Part shown: one piece after another, positions 34,089 through 42,499 of the stretch
Numbering within the stretch: the stretch's first letter is position 1
Layout: each line of letters starts with the position of its first letter
Notes under the pieces: model-generated
What the model saw: the letters and a program-made list of their open reading frames with translations, nothing else
Databases searched by the model: none
Told to the model about the DNA's origin: nothing
Assembly: GCA_964486935.1 (NCBI GenBank)
Contig: CAZAPG010000034.1
Span: 1 to 64,000, forward strand
Length of the DNA stretch: 64,000 bases
Direction: 5' to 3'
Origin: CAZAPG01 sp964486935
GTDB lineage: Bacteria > Chloroflexota > Anaerolineae > 4572-78 > J111
Translations under genes and position numbers: made by a program

Positions 34089-34989
34089 GGGCAACCGGGT
34101 CTCCTTTTTGAGCTTGATGAATTTTGACCAGAGTTTCCAACCCTTCTTTAACCTGGGCCAGGTTAGACCCCCAGGGCACAATCACGCAGGAACCTGCGGC
34201 TTCCACGTGATTTTCCAGCAGGCAGCATTTCAGCAGGGTCAATTCGCCGCTGTCACGGACAATTTGGCGGGGGCACATTTCCACGCAGGGCGCGTCATCG
34301 TTGTAAAAGTGGCGATGAATCTGGCGACTGCGCTCGCAGGCCACCATGGTCCAGTTGCGACGAGCGGGGCGCTCATCCAGAAAATAGGTGGGTACGCTAA
34401 AATTCAGCCCCGAAGCGCGGCAGGGAATCAGGTAGGCTTCGGCCTGGGGCGCCTGGGCGGCCAGCGACTCCAGGGTGATTGTCTCCGGCAGCAGTTGCAT
34501 GGGCGGCAGGTCATCGGCGTAATTCAATACCTTTTGGGCCAGGCGGAGCAGCTTGGGCGGATTGGGCGGGACTACCTCGATGACCCTGACTTTGAGCGGC
34601 GCGGGGTGATGGATAAAATTGACGTGGCCGTCCATGCCGTGAACAACCAGCGTCGACTCCGGCCCCAGGCCCAGCGCCACAGCCTTGTTAGCCAGCGAGG
34701 TCGGATTGCCGGGGTCCACGCTGTCATCCCACACCAGGGCGCAGGTATCGGGCAGGGCCAGCACCGAAACGGAGGTAATCGGGCTAAACAGCGGCGTTTC
34801 GCTGTGGCGACCCACGGCGGCTACGGCGCACTGCTCACCCTGCTCCAAAACTACGTAGCGGGTGCGGCGATATGAGTCCTTCCCCAACAAGTGTTCGACA
34901 ATGGCCGCCTCGGTCAGCGGGCCGGCATACGGCTGCACGCTGACATGCCGGTACGGTAAAGGAACCAGATTTTGCAGGTTAGTTGTCAT
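34072..34989 (-). CDS. Conserved-context protein of unknown function
   Basis: A 305-aa soluble protein that I do not recognise. It is acidic to neutral, without signal peptide or membrane helices. A Cys-rich patch lies in the last third (CERSRQIHRHFYNDDAPCVE, then MCPRQIV and LLKCCLLENH), which could bind metal. It is embedded between the ketosynthase-like gene (15-base gap) and the ComA-like gene (17-base overlap), so it very probably acts in the same pathway. Confidence 0.8.
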   Translation of the reverse strand: MTTNLQNLVPLPYRHVSVQPYAGPLTEAAIVEHLLGKDSYRRTRYVVLEQGEQCAVAAVGRHSETPLFSPITSVSVLALPDTCALVWDDSVDPGNPTSLANKAVALGLGPESTLVVHGMDGHVNFIHHPAPLKVRVIEVVPPNPPKLLRLAQKVLNYADDLPPMQLLPETITLESLAAQAPQAEAYLIPCRASGLNFSVPTYFLDERPARRNWTMVACERSRQIHRHFYNDDAPCVEMCPRQIVRDSGELTLLKCCLLENHVEAAGSCVIVPWGSNLAQVKEGLETLVKIHQAQKGDPVAHESLA

Positions 34990-35004
34990 GGTTAAAGTCC
35001 GTTT

Positions 35005-36246
35005 TCAATGCCAGCGGCGCAGGGCCAGCGTGGCGTTATGCCCCCCAAACCCCACCGAATTGCTCAAGGCCACTTCCAGTGGCGCGGCAACGGCCCGGTT
35101 GGGGGCGTAATTTAAATCGCAGTGGGGGTCGGGCTGCTGATAATTTAGGGTCGGCGGAATTGTTTGGTTTTCCAGGGCTTTGACGCAGGCAATCGCCTCG
35201 ATAGCGCCCGCGCCGCCAACCAGATGGCCGGTGGTGGCCTTGGTTGAACTGACCACAAGGCGGTGAGCGTGCGGTCCAAAGGTGGTTTTGATGCCGGCGG
35301 TCTCGCTCTGGTCGTTGCGAACAGTGCCGGTTCCGTGGGCGTTGATGTAGCCCACGGCGTCCGGCGGCAAATTGGCTTTGGTCAGGGCCATACACATAGC
35401 TTTGGCAATGCCTTCGCCGCTTTCTACCGGCGAGGTCATGTGCGAGGCGTCTGAACTGGCTCCGTAGCCGGCTACTTCGGCGTAAATGCGGGCCTCCCGG
35501 CGCCGGGCGTGCTCCAGGCTTTCCAGCACCAAAATGGCCGCCCCCTCGCCAATAACGCAGCCTTCCCGGTTGGCGTCAAACGGGCGACACGCCTGCTGCG
35601 GCGCGCCGTTGCCCACGGCCAGCACGCCCATCGCCTCAAAGCCGCCCATGATAATCTGCGCCAGTGGCGCTTCGCCGCCGCCGCAAATCATCACCTCGGC
35701 ATCGCCCCGCCGGATGGCTTCGGCGGCCTGGCCGACCGCGTCGGCGCTGGCGGCGCAGGCGGTCATGGGCGACATGCTCGGCCCGGTCAAACCCATCGAA
35801 ATGGAGATTTGGCCGGCGGCCATATTTTGAATCATCATCGGGATGAGAAAGGGGCTGACCCGGCAGCGTTGGTTCTGCTGAAAAGCGGCCATCTGTTCAA
35901 CCAGAGTCAGAATGCCGCCAAAGGCCGAGCCGATATAGACGCCCACCCGGTCGCGCCGAGTCCGCTCCAGATTCAGCCCGGCGTCGGCCACGGCCTGGCG
36001 AGCGGCCACCAGGCTAAACTGAGTGAATCTGTCCAGCCGCCGCGCTTCTTTGGGGCCGAAATGGTCACGCGGGTCAAAATCCTTCACCTCCGCCGAAATT
36101 TTGACCGCGCAGCCTGCGGTATCAAACTGGCTGGTCCAGCCGACGCCGGAGCAGCCGTTGACCATCGCCGCCCAGGTGGTGGGGATATCGTGTCCAACCG
36201 GAGTTATGGCCCCCAGGCCGGTGATAACAACCCTTCGTTTCATCAT
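35005..36246 (-). CDS. Beta-ketoacyl synthase, FabF-like
   Basis: A thiolase-fold condensing enzyme of about 413 aa with the full FabF catalytic set: Cys163 in MTACAASAD, His in INAHGTGTVRND and His in KATTGHLVGGAG. The N-terminus MKRRVVITGLGAITPVGHD is typical. It starts within the stop of the glycosyltransferase gene (ATGA at 36243-36246); a second ATG at 36243 is also possible. No acyl carrier protein, malonyl transferase or reductase is encoded nearby, so it is either a pathway-specific condensing enzyme or uses the housekeeping ACP. Its place in a nitrogen-metabolism-like cluster is unusual. Confidence 0.9.
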   Translation of the reverse strand: MMKRRVVITGLGAITPVGHDIPTTWAAMVNGCSGVGWTSQFDTAGCAVKISAEVKDFDPRDHFGPKEARRLDRFTQFSLVAARQAVADAGLNLERTRRDRVGVYIGSAFGGILTLVEQMAAFQQNQRCRVSPFLIPMMIQNMAAGQISISMGLTGPSMSPMTACAASADAVGQAAEAIRRGDAEVMICGGGEAPLAQIIMGGFEAMGVLAVGNGAPQQACRPFDANREGCVIGEGAAILVLESLEHARRREARIYAEVAGYGASSDASHMTSPVESGEGIAKAMCMALTKANLPPDAVGYINAHGTGTVRNDQSETAGIKTTFGPHAHRLVVSSTKATTGHLVGGAGAIEAIACVKALENQTIPPTLNYQQPDPHCDLNYAPNRAVAAPLEVALSNSVGFGGHNATLALRRWH

Positions 36247-37472
36247 CCAACGCTTTCTCTGATATTTGACCATGTTGGCGGCAGAGCGCCGGGCGCGGCT
36301 GTGGCCAGCGCCTGTTGATAAAGTTCGACATGCGCGCCGGCCGTTGCCTGCCAGCTAAATCGTTGGGCTACCAGCGGGCCGTTCGCGGCCAGTCGCTGCC
36401 GCAGCCGGCTATCCTGGGCCAGATGCAGCAACCCTTCTGCGATACTTGCCTCGCTGTGCGGGTCTACCAGCAAGGCGTCTTCACCAGGGCGCAAATATTC
36501 CCTGAACACCGGCAGGTCGGAGGCCAACACCGGCAAGCCCGAGGCCATCGCTTCGAGCGCGACCAGCCCCCAGCCCTCTTTTACGGAAGGAAAGACCAGC
36601 GCATCGGCGGCGTGATACAGCAACGGAATATCTTCATCGGGCGCTACGCCGGGCAGCAGCACCTCCCGGCCTTCTGCCAACCGCGATTGCGCCAGCAACT
36701 CAAAAAATTCGTTGCGATAGGGGGTATAATCCAGCAGCGTATCGCCGCCCACTATTAACAGCGCCGGTTTTAGCCCTGGTGCGGTCAGCTTTGGCCAGAC
36801 CGACTCAAACGCCCGCAGCAGCCGGATGCTGTTTTTGCGCGGCTCGATCCCGCCAATGTTCAGAAAAATAAATTGCTCCGGGTTGAGGCCCAGCTTTGCC
36901 CTGGCTTCAACCCGGAGAGTCTCGCTGCCGGGCTGAAAGCGGCCTAAATCCACCCCGTTGTAAATTACCTGGCTATCAACGTTAAATTCAGCCGCCAGGC
37001 GCTGCTGCCAGTAGCGGCTCACTACAATGCGCCGGTTGGGCCGGTAAATGGAGCGATTTTGGCACTCAATCAGGGTCGGGCTGACAAAATCATCCACGTG
37101 ATGAACGGTACGCACAAAGCCGTAAATCAACCCGTCCTCCCGCAATCGCCACAAGGCATTGGCCGACACGCAATCCTGCGCGTGATAGATGTCAAAGCGG
37201 GTCAGCTTTTGGCGAACCAGAAACCGGTAATAGGTTTGGATGTAACGCTCTATCCGCTCATCGAGCGGCTCCTCGTCCACCGGTATAAACTCAATCGGGA
37301 TGAGGGTGAAGGGCACAGTGGTGGGGCGAAAAAAACCGCTGTGCTGGTCTTTGCCCAGGGCAAAAATATGCGTCTGATGGCCCAGCGCCTGTAGCTGCTC
37401 GGCCAGGGCCAGGGTATGGACAACCCCGCCCCGGGGTTTGGTAGAGTAGGTAAACAGGGCAATTTGCAGCAT
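36243..37472 (-). CDS. MSMEG_0565-family glycosyltransferase
   Basis: A 409-aa GT4-type (GT-B fold) glycosyltransferase. It starts MLQIALFTYSTKPRGGVVH and has the donor-binding region FPSVKEGWGLVALEAMASGL with the E-x7-E pattern. The start motif and the neighbours match the MSMEG_0565 group that accompanies the radical-SAM/GNAT/AIR-synthase-like set. ATG 37472 is chosen for this fit; the open frame continues upstream without similarity. It probably glycosylates the small-molecule product of the cluster, but the acceptor is unknown. Confidence 0.88.
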   Translation of the reverse strand: MLQIALFTYSTKPRGGVVHTLALAEQLQALGHQTHIFALGKDQHSGFFRPTTVPFTLIPIEFIPVDEEPLDERIERYIQTYYRFLVRQKLTRFDIYHAQDCVSANALWRLREDGLIYGFVRTVHHVDDFVSPTLIECQNRSIYRPNRRIVVSRYWQQRLAAEFNVDSQVIYNGVDLGRFQPGSETLRVEARAKLGLNPEQFIFLNIGGIEPRKNSIRLLRAFESVWPKLTAPGLKPALLIVGGDTLLDYTPYRNEFFELLAQSRLAEGREVLLPGVAPDEDIPLLYHAADALVFPSVKEGWGLVALEAMASGLPVLASDLPVFREYLRPGEDALLVDPHSEASIAEGLLHLAQDSRLRQRLAANGPLVAQRFSWQATAGAHVELYQQALATAAPGALPPTWSNIRESVG

Positions 37473-37488
37473 TAGTTGTCCTTTAACA

Positions 37489-37857
37489 TCAGCCATTCTT
37501 CTTTTTTGCCGGCGAGTTGCCGGTTTCTTTTTTTCTGGCTTCTTTAACCGCCTCTTTGAGTTCCTGGGGACTATCTCCGGCGGCGGCGCGTTTGGCCACC
37601 TCGGCAAAGCCCTGGCCGGGGTCAAGGCCGGTTTTGTCGTACAGGCGGCTCATGTTTTCTACCGCCCGGCGGGGGTTGACCGGGCGCAGTTCGCCGCTAT
37701 CGCCGGCGCTCCGGCTGCGAACGAGGCCGGGCCGGGAAACGAGTCGCTTTAACTTGGCGCTGTCGCAATGTTTGCAGCGCGGCTCCTGGCTGTGCGAGCG
37801 AATCAACAGGTCAAAAATTCGCCCGCACGCGCCGCATTTGTATTCATAAATTGGCAT
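37489..37857 (-). CDS. FmdB-type zinc-ribbon protein
   Basis: A 122-aa protein with an N-terminal FmdB zinc ribbon: MPIYEYKCGACG ... CKHCDSAKLKRLVS, two CxxC knuckles about 20 residues apart. The C-terminal half is charged and Lys-rich and likely disordered or helical. FmdB was first linked to amidase/formamidase operons as a regulator. It sits 16 bases before the glycosyltransferase gene and 17 bases after fdrA. A paralogue is encoded at 48518-48901. Confidence 0.88.
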   Translation of the reverse strand: MPIYEYKCGACGRIFDLLIRSHSQEPRCKHCDSAKLKRLVSRPGLVRSRSAGDSGELRPVNPRRAVENMSRLYDKTGLDPGQGFAEVAKRAAAGDSPQELKEAVKEARKKETGNSPAKKKNG

Positions 37858-37874
37858 AAATTACTCCCTGTCAT

Positions 37875-39416
37875 TTAACTAACAATCGCCGCCGCTACCC
37901 TGGCGGCCTGGGCATTGGTTGGCAGCACCAGCGCGCCGGCCTCTTTCAAGATTTGCTCCTGCCGGGACAATCCCTGCGGGTCCTGTTCGGTACCGCAGAC
38001 GTGCGCGACCACCGCCAGATATCGCCCCTGCTCGGCGGCGTTGCTTTTGGCGGCGCGAATCGCCTCGGCCAGCGCGCCGGCCGGGTTGGGGTGCGAGCCG
38101 TAGCCAATGACCACATCCAGCAAAATGACGGCGACCTCCGGCTCTTCGGCCTCTTTCAAAATTCGTTCCTGTCGCAGCCGGGGGTCAATCATCGGGTGGG
38201 GCCGGCCCGAAGTAAACTCCTCGTCCCCCAAATCAATGCAGCTATGCTCTTTGCTGCGCCAGGCGTCCGCCAGCGCCCACTCCGGGGCCAGGGGGATATT
38301 TGAGTAGATGCCCGGCAATTGGCTGTCCAAAATATCCATCGCCTCATCGCACAAACTGCCGCCGGAAAAGAGTCCGCGCAGATATTTTTGCTGCGACGAT
38401 AATTTTTCCCGTTCCGCCTGGGCCAGTTTCTGCAACTCACGCGAGTCAACGGCAAAGTAGCTCCGTTGATTTTGGTTGGCCTGCCGCAACGCCGCCTCTG
38501 CCGTTTCCTCGATGGTGGCGGTAAAAATTACTCCATTCTCTTCGCCGGAACGGCCGCTGCCCAAAAAATTGACCACCACCGGCTTGCCGCCGGCGCGAGC
38601 CGCCTTGAGCACTTTGCCGGCCACGGCTGCGGCGGGCGGTTTTGAGATGAGCACAATCACCTCGGTGTCCGGGTCGGCGGCCAGCATGGCGATGCCCTGG
38701 CGCATCATCAGGCCATCAATTTTTGGCGACAGGTCGCGCCCGCCCACGCCAATGGCCTGCGAGATGCCCACCCCGCCCCGGTCAATCAGGCTGGTCACTT
38801 CCTGCAAGCCCGTTCCCGAAGCGCCAACGACGCCCACCGGCCCCCGCTTGATGACGTTGGCAAAGGCCAGGGCCACCCCGTTGATAATGGCCGTGCCGCA
38901 ACCCGGCCCCATCAGCAGCAGCCCTTTGGAAACGGCCCACTGCTTCAGCGCCAGCTCCTCTTCAAGCGAGACATTATCACTAAAGAGAAAAACGTGCATC
39001 CCGGCGTTGAGGGCTTTGGCGGCCTCGATAAAGGCGTACTGGCCGGGCACGGAGACTAGGGCCAGGTTGGCCCCCGCCAGCGCCCGCCGCGCCTGCTCAA
39101 GCGCGCGCGGGGCGATTTCTTCCGACTGTTTTTCCGCAGAGTCCGCCCCGACCAGAATCGCCTCGGCCCGGGCCAGGGCCGCTTCTGCCGCCGGGTCGTC
39201 CTCAGCCTCGATGACGATGACCAGGTCGTTGGGCTGTGCCCGCTCCACCGGGCCGGTCAGCAGCCCCACCTCCGCCAGCACTCGCTTGTTGGCCTCGGTG
39301 CCCATGGCCACAATGGCCTGTTTAACTTTGTCCAGCCCGGACAGGGTTTCGGACACGCGCATCAGGCGCACCGAGTCCTGGTAGGTTTTTGGTTTTATCT
39401 GACTGACAAGAGCCAC
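37875..39416 (-). CDS. fdrA: FdrA-family protein
   Basis: A 513-aa protein related to the alpha subunit of succinyl-CoA synthetase (CoA-binding plus ligase domains) and belonging to the FdrA family. Visible stretches are LLMGPGCGTAIINGVALAFA, GVVGASGTGLQEVTSLI and a C-terminal VILLDVVIGYGSHPNPAGAL. In E. coli FdrA is part of oxamate carbamoyltransferase with DUF1116 and DUF2877 proteins. GTG 39416 is preferred since AGGAG lies 6 bases upstream; upstream in-frame sequence falls in repeats. The upstream neighbour (39607) ends 190 bases away. Confidence 0.87.
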   Translation of the reverse strand: MALVSQIKPKTYQDSVRLMRVSETLSGLDKVKQAIVAMGTEANKRVLAEVGLLTGPVERAQPNDLVIVIEAEDDPAAEAALARAEAILVGADSAEKQSEEIAPRALEQARRALAGANLALVSVPGQYAFIEAAKALNAGMHVFLFSDNVSLEEELALKQWAVSKGLLLMGPGCGTAIINGVALAFANVIKRGPVGVVGASGTGLQEVTSLIDRGGVGISQAIGVGGRDLSPKIDGLMMRQGIAMLAADPDTEVIVLISKPPAAAVAGKVLKAARAGGKPVVVNFLGSGRSGEENGVIFTATIEETAEAALRQANQNQRSYFAVDSRELQKLAQAEREKLSSQQKYLRGLFSGGSLCDEAMDILDSQLPGIYSNIPLAPEWALADAWRSKEHSCIDLGDEEFTSGRPHPMIDPRLRQERILKEAEEPEVAVILLDVVIGYGSHPNPAGALAEAIRAAKSNAAEQGRYLAVVAHVCGTEQDPQGLSRQEQILKEAGALVLPTNAQAARVAAAIVS

Positions 39417-39425
39417 ATTAGTCTC

Positions 39426-39496
39426 CTGTGGAGTCCCAAAGCTTTGCCTGTGGAGTCCCAAAGCTTGCTTTGGCATACCACCAGAGCAAGCTCTGG
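39426..39496 (+). repeat. GTGGAGTCCCAAAGCTT direct repeats and hairpins
   Basis: CTGTGGAGTCCCAAAGCTT occurs twice in tandem (39426-39444 and 39448-39466, period 22). It is followed by AAGCTTGCTTTGG and by a perfect hairpin CCAGAGCAAGCTCTGG (39481-39496) that runs into GGACTCC, the inverse of GGAGTCC. Together these form a REP-like palindromic element in the gap upstream of fdrA. The remaining gap up to 39606 shows nothing I recognise. Confidence 0.7.
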
Positions 39497-39606
39497 ACTC
39501 CTTATTCTTTTTACTGTCTCGCAGGAACTGTCACACTTCAGAGATGTATAGCGTTAAGCTGAATGCATACTACGTTTCGTAGTGCGTAGTGCGTGTTCCG
39601 TTGTAA

Positions 39607-40275
39607 TCAAGCCCCTTGATTATCTGCCGAGAAATTCTTTGGGGAGGCAGTTTGATATTTTTGGCGCAGGGCGGCCAGCGCAACCAGCATTTCCTCGCGG
39701 GTTTTGAACTCCTGCCGGGTGTCCGGCGGCCTGATTTCTCGCCGGGGTTCGCCGGTTTCCGGGTTCAAAACCAGCGGCTCAACCACGTAGACCCGGCCTT
39801 TTTCCCAATCAAGCTCAACGCCGCTGTAAAGGCCCAAACCGTTGGGCAGATACATCTCCAGCCGCTGAAAAAAGGTGACGCCCCGGCCTTCCTGCTCGTT
39901 GTTGTAAAGCGTCACCCAGCTTTGGCCCGCCGCCCGCGCCTGGGCAATTCTGGCCTGCATGCCCGCCCTGGCTTGCGCTTCCAGCATGTCCCGGTGACGC
40001 AAATAAAAGGCGGCATCACGGGCCAGGTGAAAATCCAGAAAGTCGCGCTGGAGGATATCCGTTGTTTCGGCAATGTCAATAACCGTCGCCATATCGAGCC
40101 GGGCGTAGGCGTCGGGCAAGTCGTCAACCTGCTCAACCTCGATGCGGTTGGCAATAGCCCGCACCAGATGAATGGCGGCGGTGTACAGCTCCTGCGCGCT
40201 CATGACCGAGGCGTAGTAGCTGTCTTCGGCCTGGCGCCACTGAGACAGCAGGGCTTGAAGCTGGTTACTGCTCAC
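39607..40275 (-). CDS. Unrecognised protein between DUF1116 and FdrA
   Basis: A 222-aa soluble protein without a family I recognise. The N-terminal half is helical (SAQELYTAAIHLVRAIANRI); the C-terminal half has WVTLYNNEQEGRGVTFFQRL and GLYSGVELDWEKGRVYVVEP, which look like beta strands. GTG 40275 is chosen because GGAGGGAGGG precedes it; it overlaps the DUF1116 stop by 11 bases. Coupling to DUF1116 and FdrA suggests that it is an accessory subunit of that complex. Confidence 0.75.
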   Translation of the reverse strand: MSSNQLQALLSQWRQAEDSYYASVMSAQELYTAAIHLVRAIANRIEVEQVDDLPDAYARLDMATVIDIAETTDILQRDFLDFHLARDAAFYLRHRDMLEAQARAGMQARIAQARAAGQSWVTLYNNEQEGRGVTFFQRLEMYLPNGLGLYSGVELDWEKGRVYVVEPLVLNPETGEPRREIRPPDTRQEFKTREEMLVALAALRQKYQTASPKNFSADNQGA

Positions 40276-41779
40276 CGGACCCTCCCTCCACCGGCTCAAG
40301 CTGAATCATCGAATCGGGCGGCGGCTGGCCGGCCGGAATATCCCACTGCCGGGCTAGCGCGGCCAGCGCCCGGTCAAAAATCTGGATGGGGGCGCGGGCG
40401 ATGCCGGTGCCAATCTGGCCCACGGTCGGGCTGGTTTCGTGCAGCACGCCGGTGGTGATAAAGGGCGTAATCCGCGTTTCGACAATTTTACGCAGGTCAA
40501 GCCCCAGCGGGGTGTTGGCCGAGTCCATCGGCGGCAGTTTGAATTTGTCGTGCGTGCCCAGAGCGATAGTTTGAAAGGTCTTGACCGTGGCGATTTCATC
40601 GGCCAGCGTGCCGCCGACGAAGGGGGCCACCGTGGGCGCGCCGGCAATGGCCATGCCGCCCAGCCCGCAGGTTTCGATGATGGCGCTGTCGCCAATATCG
40701 CCCGCCGCGTCATCAACCGAGTAGCCGGTGTAGTAGACGGCCTCGTCCATGGGCGAAACCGGCGCGACCAGCCAGCGATGGCCCAGCCCGCCGACGCGCA
40801 CCATAAAATCAACGCCGTTGCGGGCCATGGCGGTAATAACCGTGCTGTAGGGCAGGCCGTGGGCGGCGTCCATGGTGGCTTTGACCCCGGCAATGGTGAA
40901 GCTGAGAAAGAAGTGATTGTTGTTATCCATAAAGCGGATAATCCGGGCCACGCTTTGGGCCGCAACCCCGGCTTCCAGCATGGCGGGCATCAACTTTTTG
41001 ACCAGCAAGGCGGTGCAGGCCGCGCTGCGGGCGTGGCACTCATCGCCCATTTGCAAGCCCTGGGCCACAATGTCAAAAATTGCCAGCGGGCCGTGTTGCC
41101 GGATGGCGGCTTTCATGGCCGGCCCTAATTCGTCCCGTATCCAGCGGAGGCGCTCCAGCGCGCCTTCATCGCACACGCCAAACCAGAGGGTGTTGCCGCG
41201 CCCCTCGTTGAAGGTAGCGTAGCTGAAATTGCCAAAGGTTTCATTTTGGACCACCAGCACCGGCATCGAGGGGGAGATAATGCCGGTCATGGTGCCGACC
41301 GCGCCGTAGCGGTGGCAGGGAGCCAGGGCGACCTGGCCGTTTTTGACCAGCGCCTCGGCGGCGATTTCGTCCTCGGCCCAGCCTTCAAAGCGGATGGCTC
41401 CCAGCACGCCCCGCTTTTGGGGGCCGCACATGCGCTCCCATTCGATGGGCGGGCCGGCGTGCAAGATGGTTCGCTCCAGCCCCATCGCTTCTTTGGCCGG
41501 GGCGACATCCACCACCTGCGGGTTAGAATCAAGAATGCGTTGCAGGGTTTCGGCGTTGGCCCGGTCAATGCGCTCGACCAGTTGTTGGTCGCCATAAAAA
41601 TGTTTGAGCAGCTCAACCAGGTGGGCCTCGCCTTCGGCGGGCGGCTGCCAGTTGAGCGCCAGCACCGGCGTGGCTTGCTGCCGCAGCGCCTCGGCAAATT
41701 CGGACAGGCCGGCGCTGATAACCCGCAACTGGCTGCTGAAGAGGGCGGCATCGGTTGAGAATTGGCTGGCGGTTGTCAT
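40265..41779 (-). CDS. DUF1116 protein, AllG-like
   Basis: A 504-aa protein of the DUF1116 (YlbE/AllG) family. Recognisable stretches are MRVGGLGHRW-like residues (FMVRVGGLGHRWLVAPVSPM), PFVGGTLADE and GIARAPIQIFDRALAAL. In E. coli this family is a component of oxamate carbamoyltransferase together with FdrA and AllH. The start overlaps the OsmC stop by 4 bases (ATGA), so both are translated together. The fold and catalytic residues are not clear to me from sequence. Confidence 0.85.
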   Translation of the reverse strand: MTTASQFSTDAALFSSQLRVISAGLSEFAEALRQQATPVLALNWQPPAEGEAHLVELLKHFYGDQQLVERIDRANAETLQRILDSNPQVVDVAPAKEAMGLERTILHAGPPIEWERMCGPQKRGVLGAIRFEGWAEDEIAAEALVKNGQVALAPCHRYGAVGTMTGIISPSMPVLVVQNETFGNFSYATFNEGRGNTLWFGVCDEGALERLRWIRDELGPAMKAAIRQHGPLAIFDIVAQGLQMGDECHARSAACTALLVKKLMPAMLEAGVAAQSVARIIRFMDNNNHFFLSFTIAGVKATMDAAHGLPYSTVITAMARNGVDFMVRVGGLGHRWLVAPVSPMDEAVYYTGYSVDDAAGDIGDSAIIETCGLGGMAIAGAPTVAPFVGGTLADEIATVKTFQTIALGTHDKFKLPPMDSANTPLGLDLRKIVETRITPFITTGVLHETSPTVGQIGTGIARAPIQIFDRALAALARQWDIPAGQPPPDSMIQLEPVEGGSGEQ

Positions 41780-42204
41780 TCGGCCTCCTCCGCAGATTCG
41801 ATGGCGCGGGCGGTGGTTTGCACCTGGCAGCCGTGAATCAGGGTGTTGCTCACAAAGCAGTAGCCTTTGGCCCGCTCTACCAGGGCATCGAGTTCAGGCT
41901 GAGGCAGGTCGGCCTGAACCAGCAGGTCAATTAAATGAAAGCGAAAGGCGTGCATATCCTTTTCGGCCTCGGCGGAAACGGTCAACCTGTTCAGGGTAAT
42001 GCGCCGCTTTTTGGCAACGTGGTAAACGGCCAGGCACATACACGAGGCGACTCCGGCCAGCAGCAACTCGGTGGGCATGGGGCCGGAGTCTGCGCCGCCG
42101 TATTGGGGCGTTTCGTCGCCGGCTATTTTGTGGACCCCGCGAATATCAATTTCGGTGCGGTAATCGCCTAGCCAGCGCACCCGGATGCGTCTGAGATTAG
42201 ACAT
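41776..42204 (-). CDS. OsmC-family peroxidase-like protein
   Basis: A 142-aa OsmC/Ohr-fold protein, a thiol-dependent hydroperoxide reductase family. The two reactive cysteines fit Cys in LLAGVASCMCLAV and in RAKGYCFVSNTL. ATG 42204 (MSNLRRIRVRWLG) has AGGAAAAA upstream and shares one base with the previous stop (TAATG). It may protect oxygen- or peroxide-sensitive steps of the cluster such as the radical SAM enzyme, or act on an organic intermediate. Confidence 0.88.
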   Translation of the reverse strand: MSNLRRIRVRWLGDYRTEIDIRGVHKIAGDETPQYGGADSGPMPTELLLAGVASCMCLAVYHVAKKRRITLNRLTVSAEAEKDMHAFRFHLIDLLVQADLPQPELDALVERAKGYCFVSNTLIHGCQVQTTARAIESAEEAE

Positions 42205-42488
42205 TATTTTTCCTGCCAGGGCCGGGCCGGCCACTGTTGTTCTTTATGGACAAAGAACAGGCTCATCATTTTTTTGCGGATGGTCCAGGGGGTCAGCCGG
42301 TAGCCGGGCAAAAAGAAAATTCGCAGCAGCGTGTACCACCAGCCCGATTTGCGGGCCGGGCGAGCGCCGATGCCGGGGTAGTCGCGCAGCATGGACTCCT
42401 GGGCTACTTCCATTAAAATGGCCTCGGTGGAGGCGCGGAATTTTTGCAATAACGTGGGCGAGGCCGGTTGGCGGGTTGTAATTGGCAT
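42204..42488 (-). CDS. Small protein of unknown function
   Basis: A 94-aa basic protein that I do not recognise. The middle contains GWWYTLLRIFFLPGYRLTPW, an amphipathic or membrane-associating stretch rich in aromatics, flanked by Lys/Arg. There is no metal-binding motif. It is coupled to OsmC by TAATG and starts 11 bases after the flavoprotein gene. It could act as a membrane tether or small partner of the flavoprotein. Confidence 0.7.
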   Translation of the reverse strand: MPITTRQPASPTLLQKFRASTEAILMEVAQESMLRDYPGIGARPARKSGWWYTLLRIFFLPGYRLTPWTIRKKMMSLFFVHKEQQWPARPWQEK

Positions 42489-42499
42489 GGTGCTCCCCC

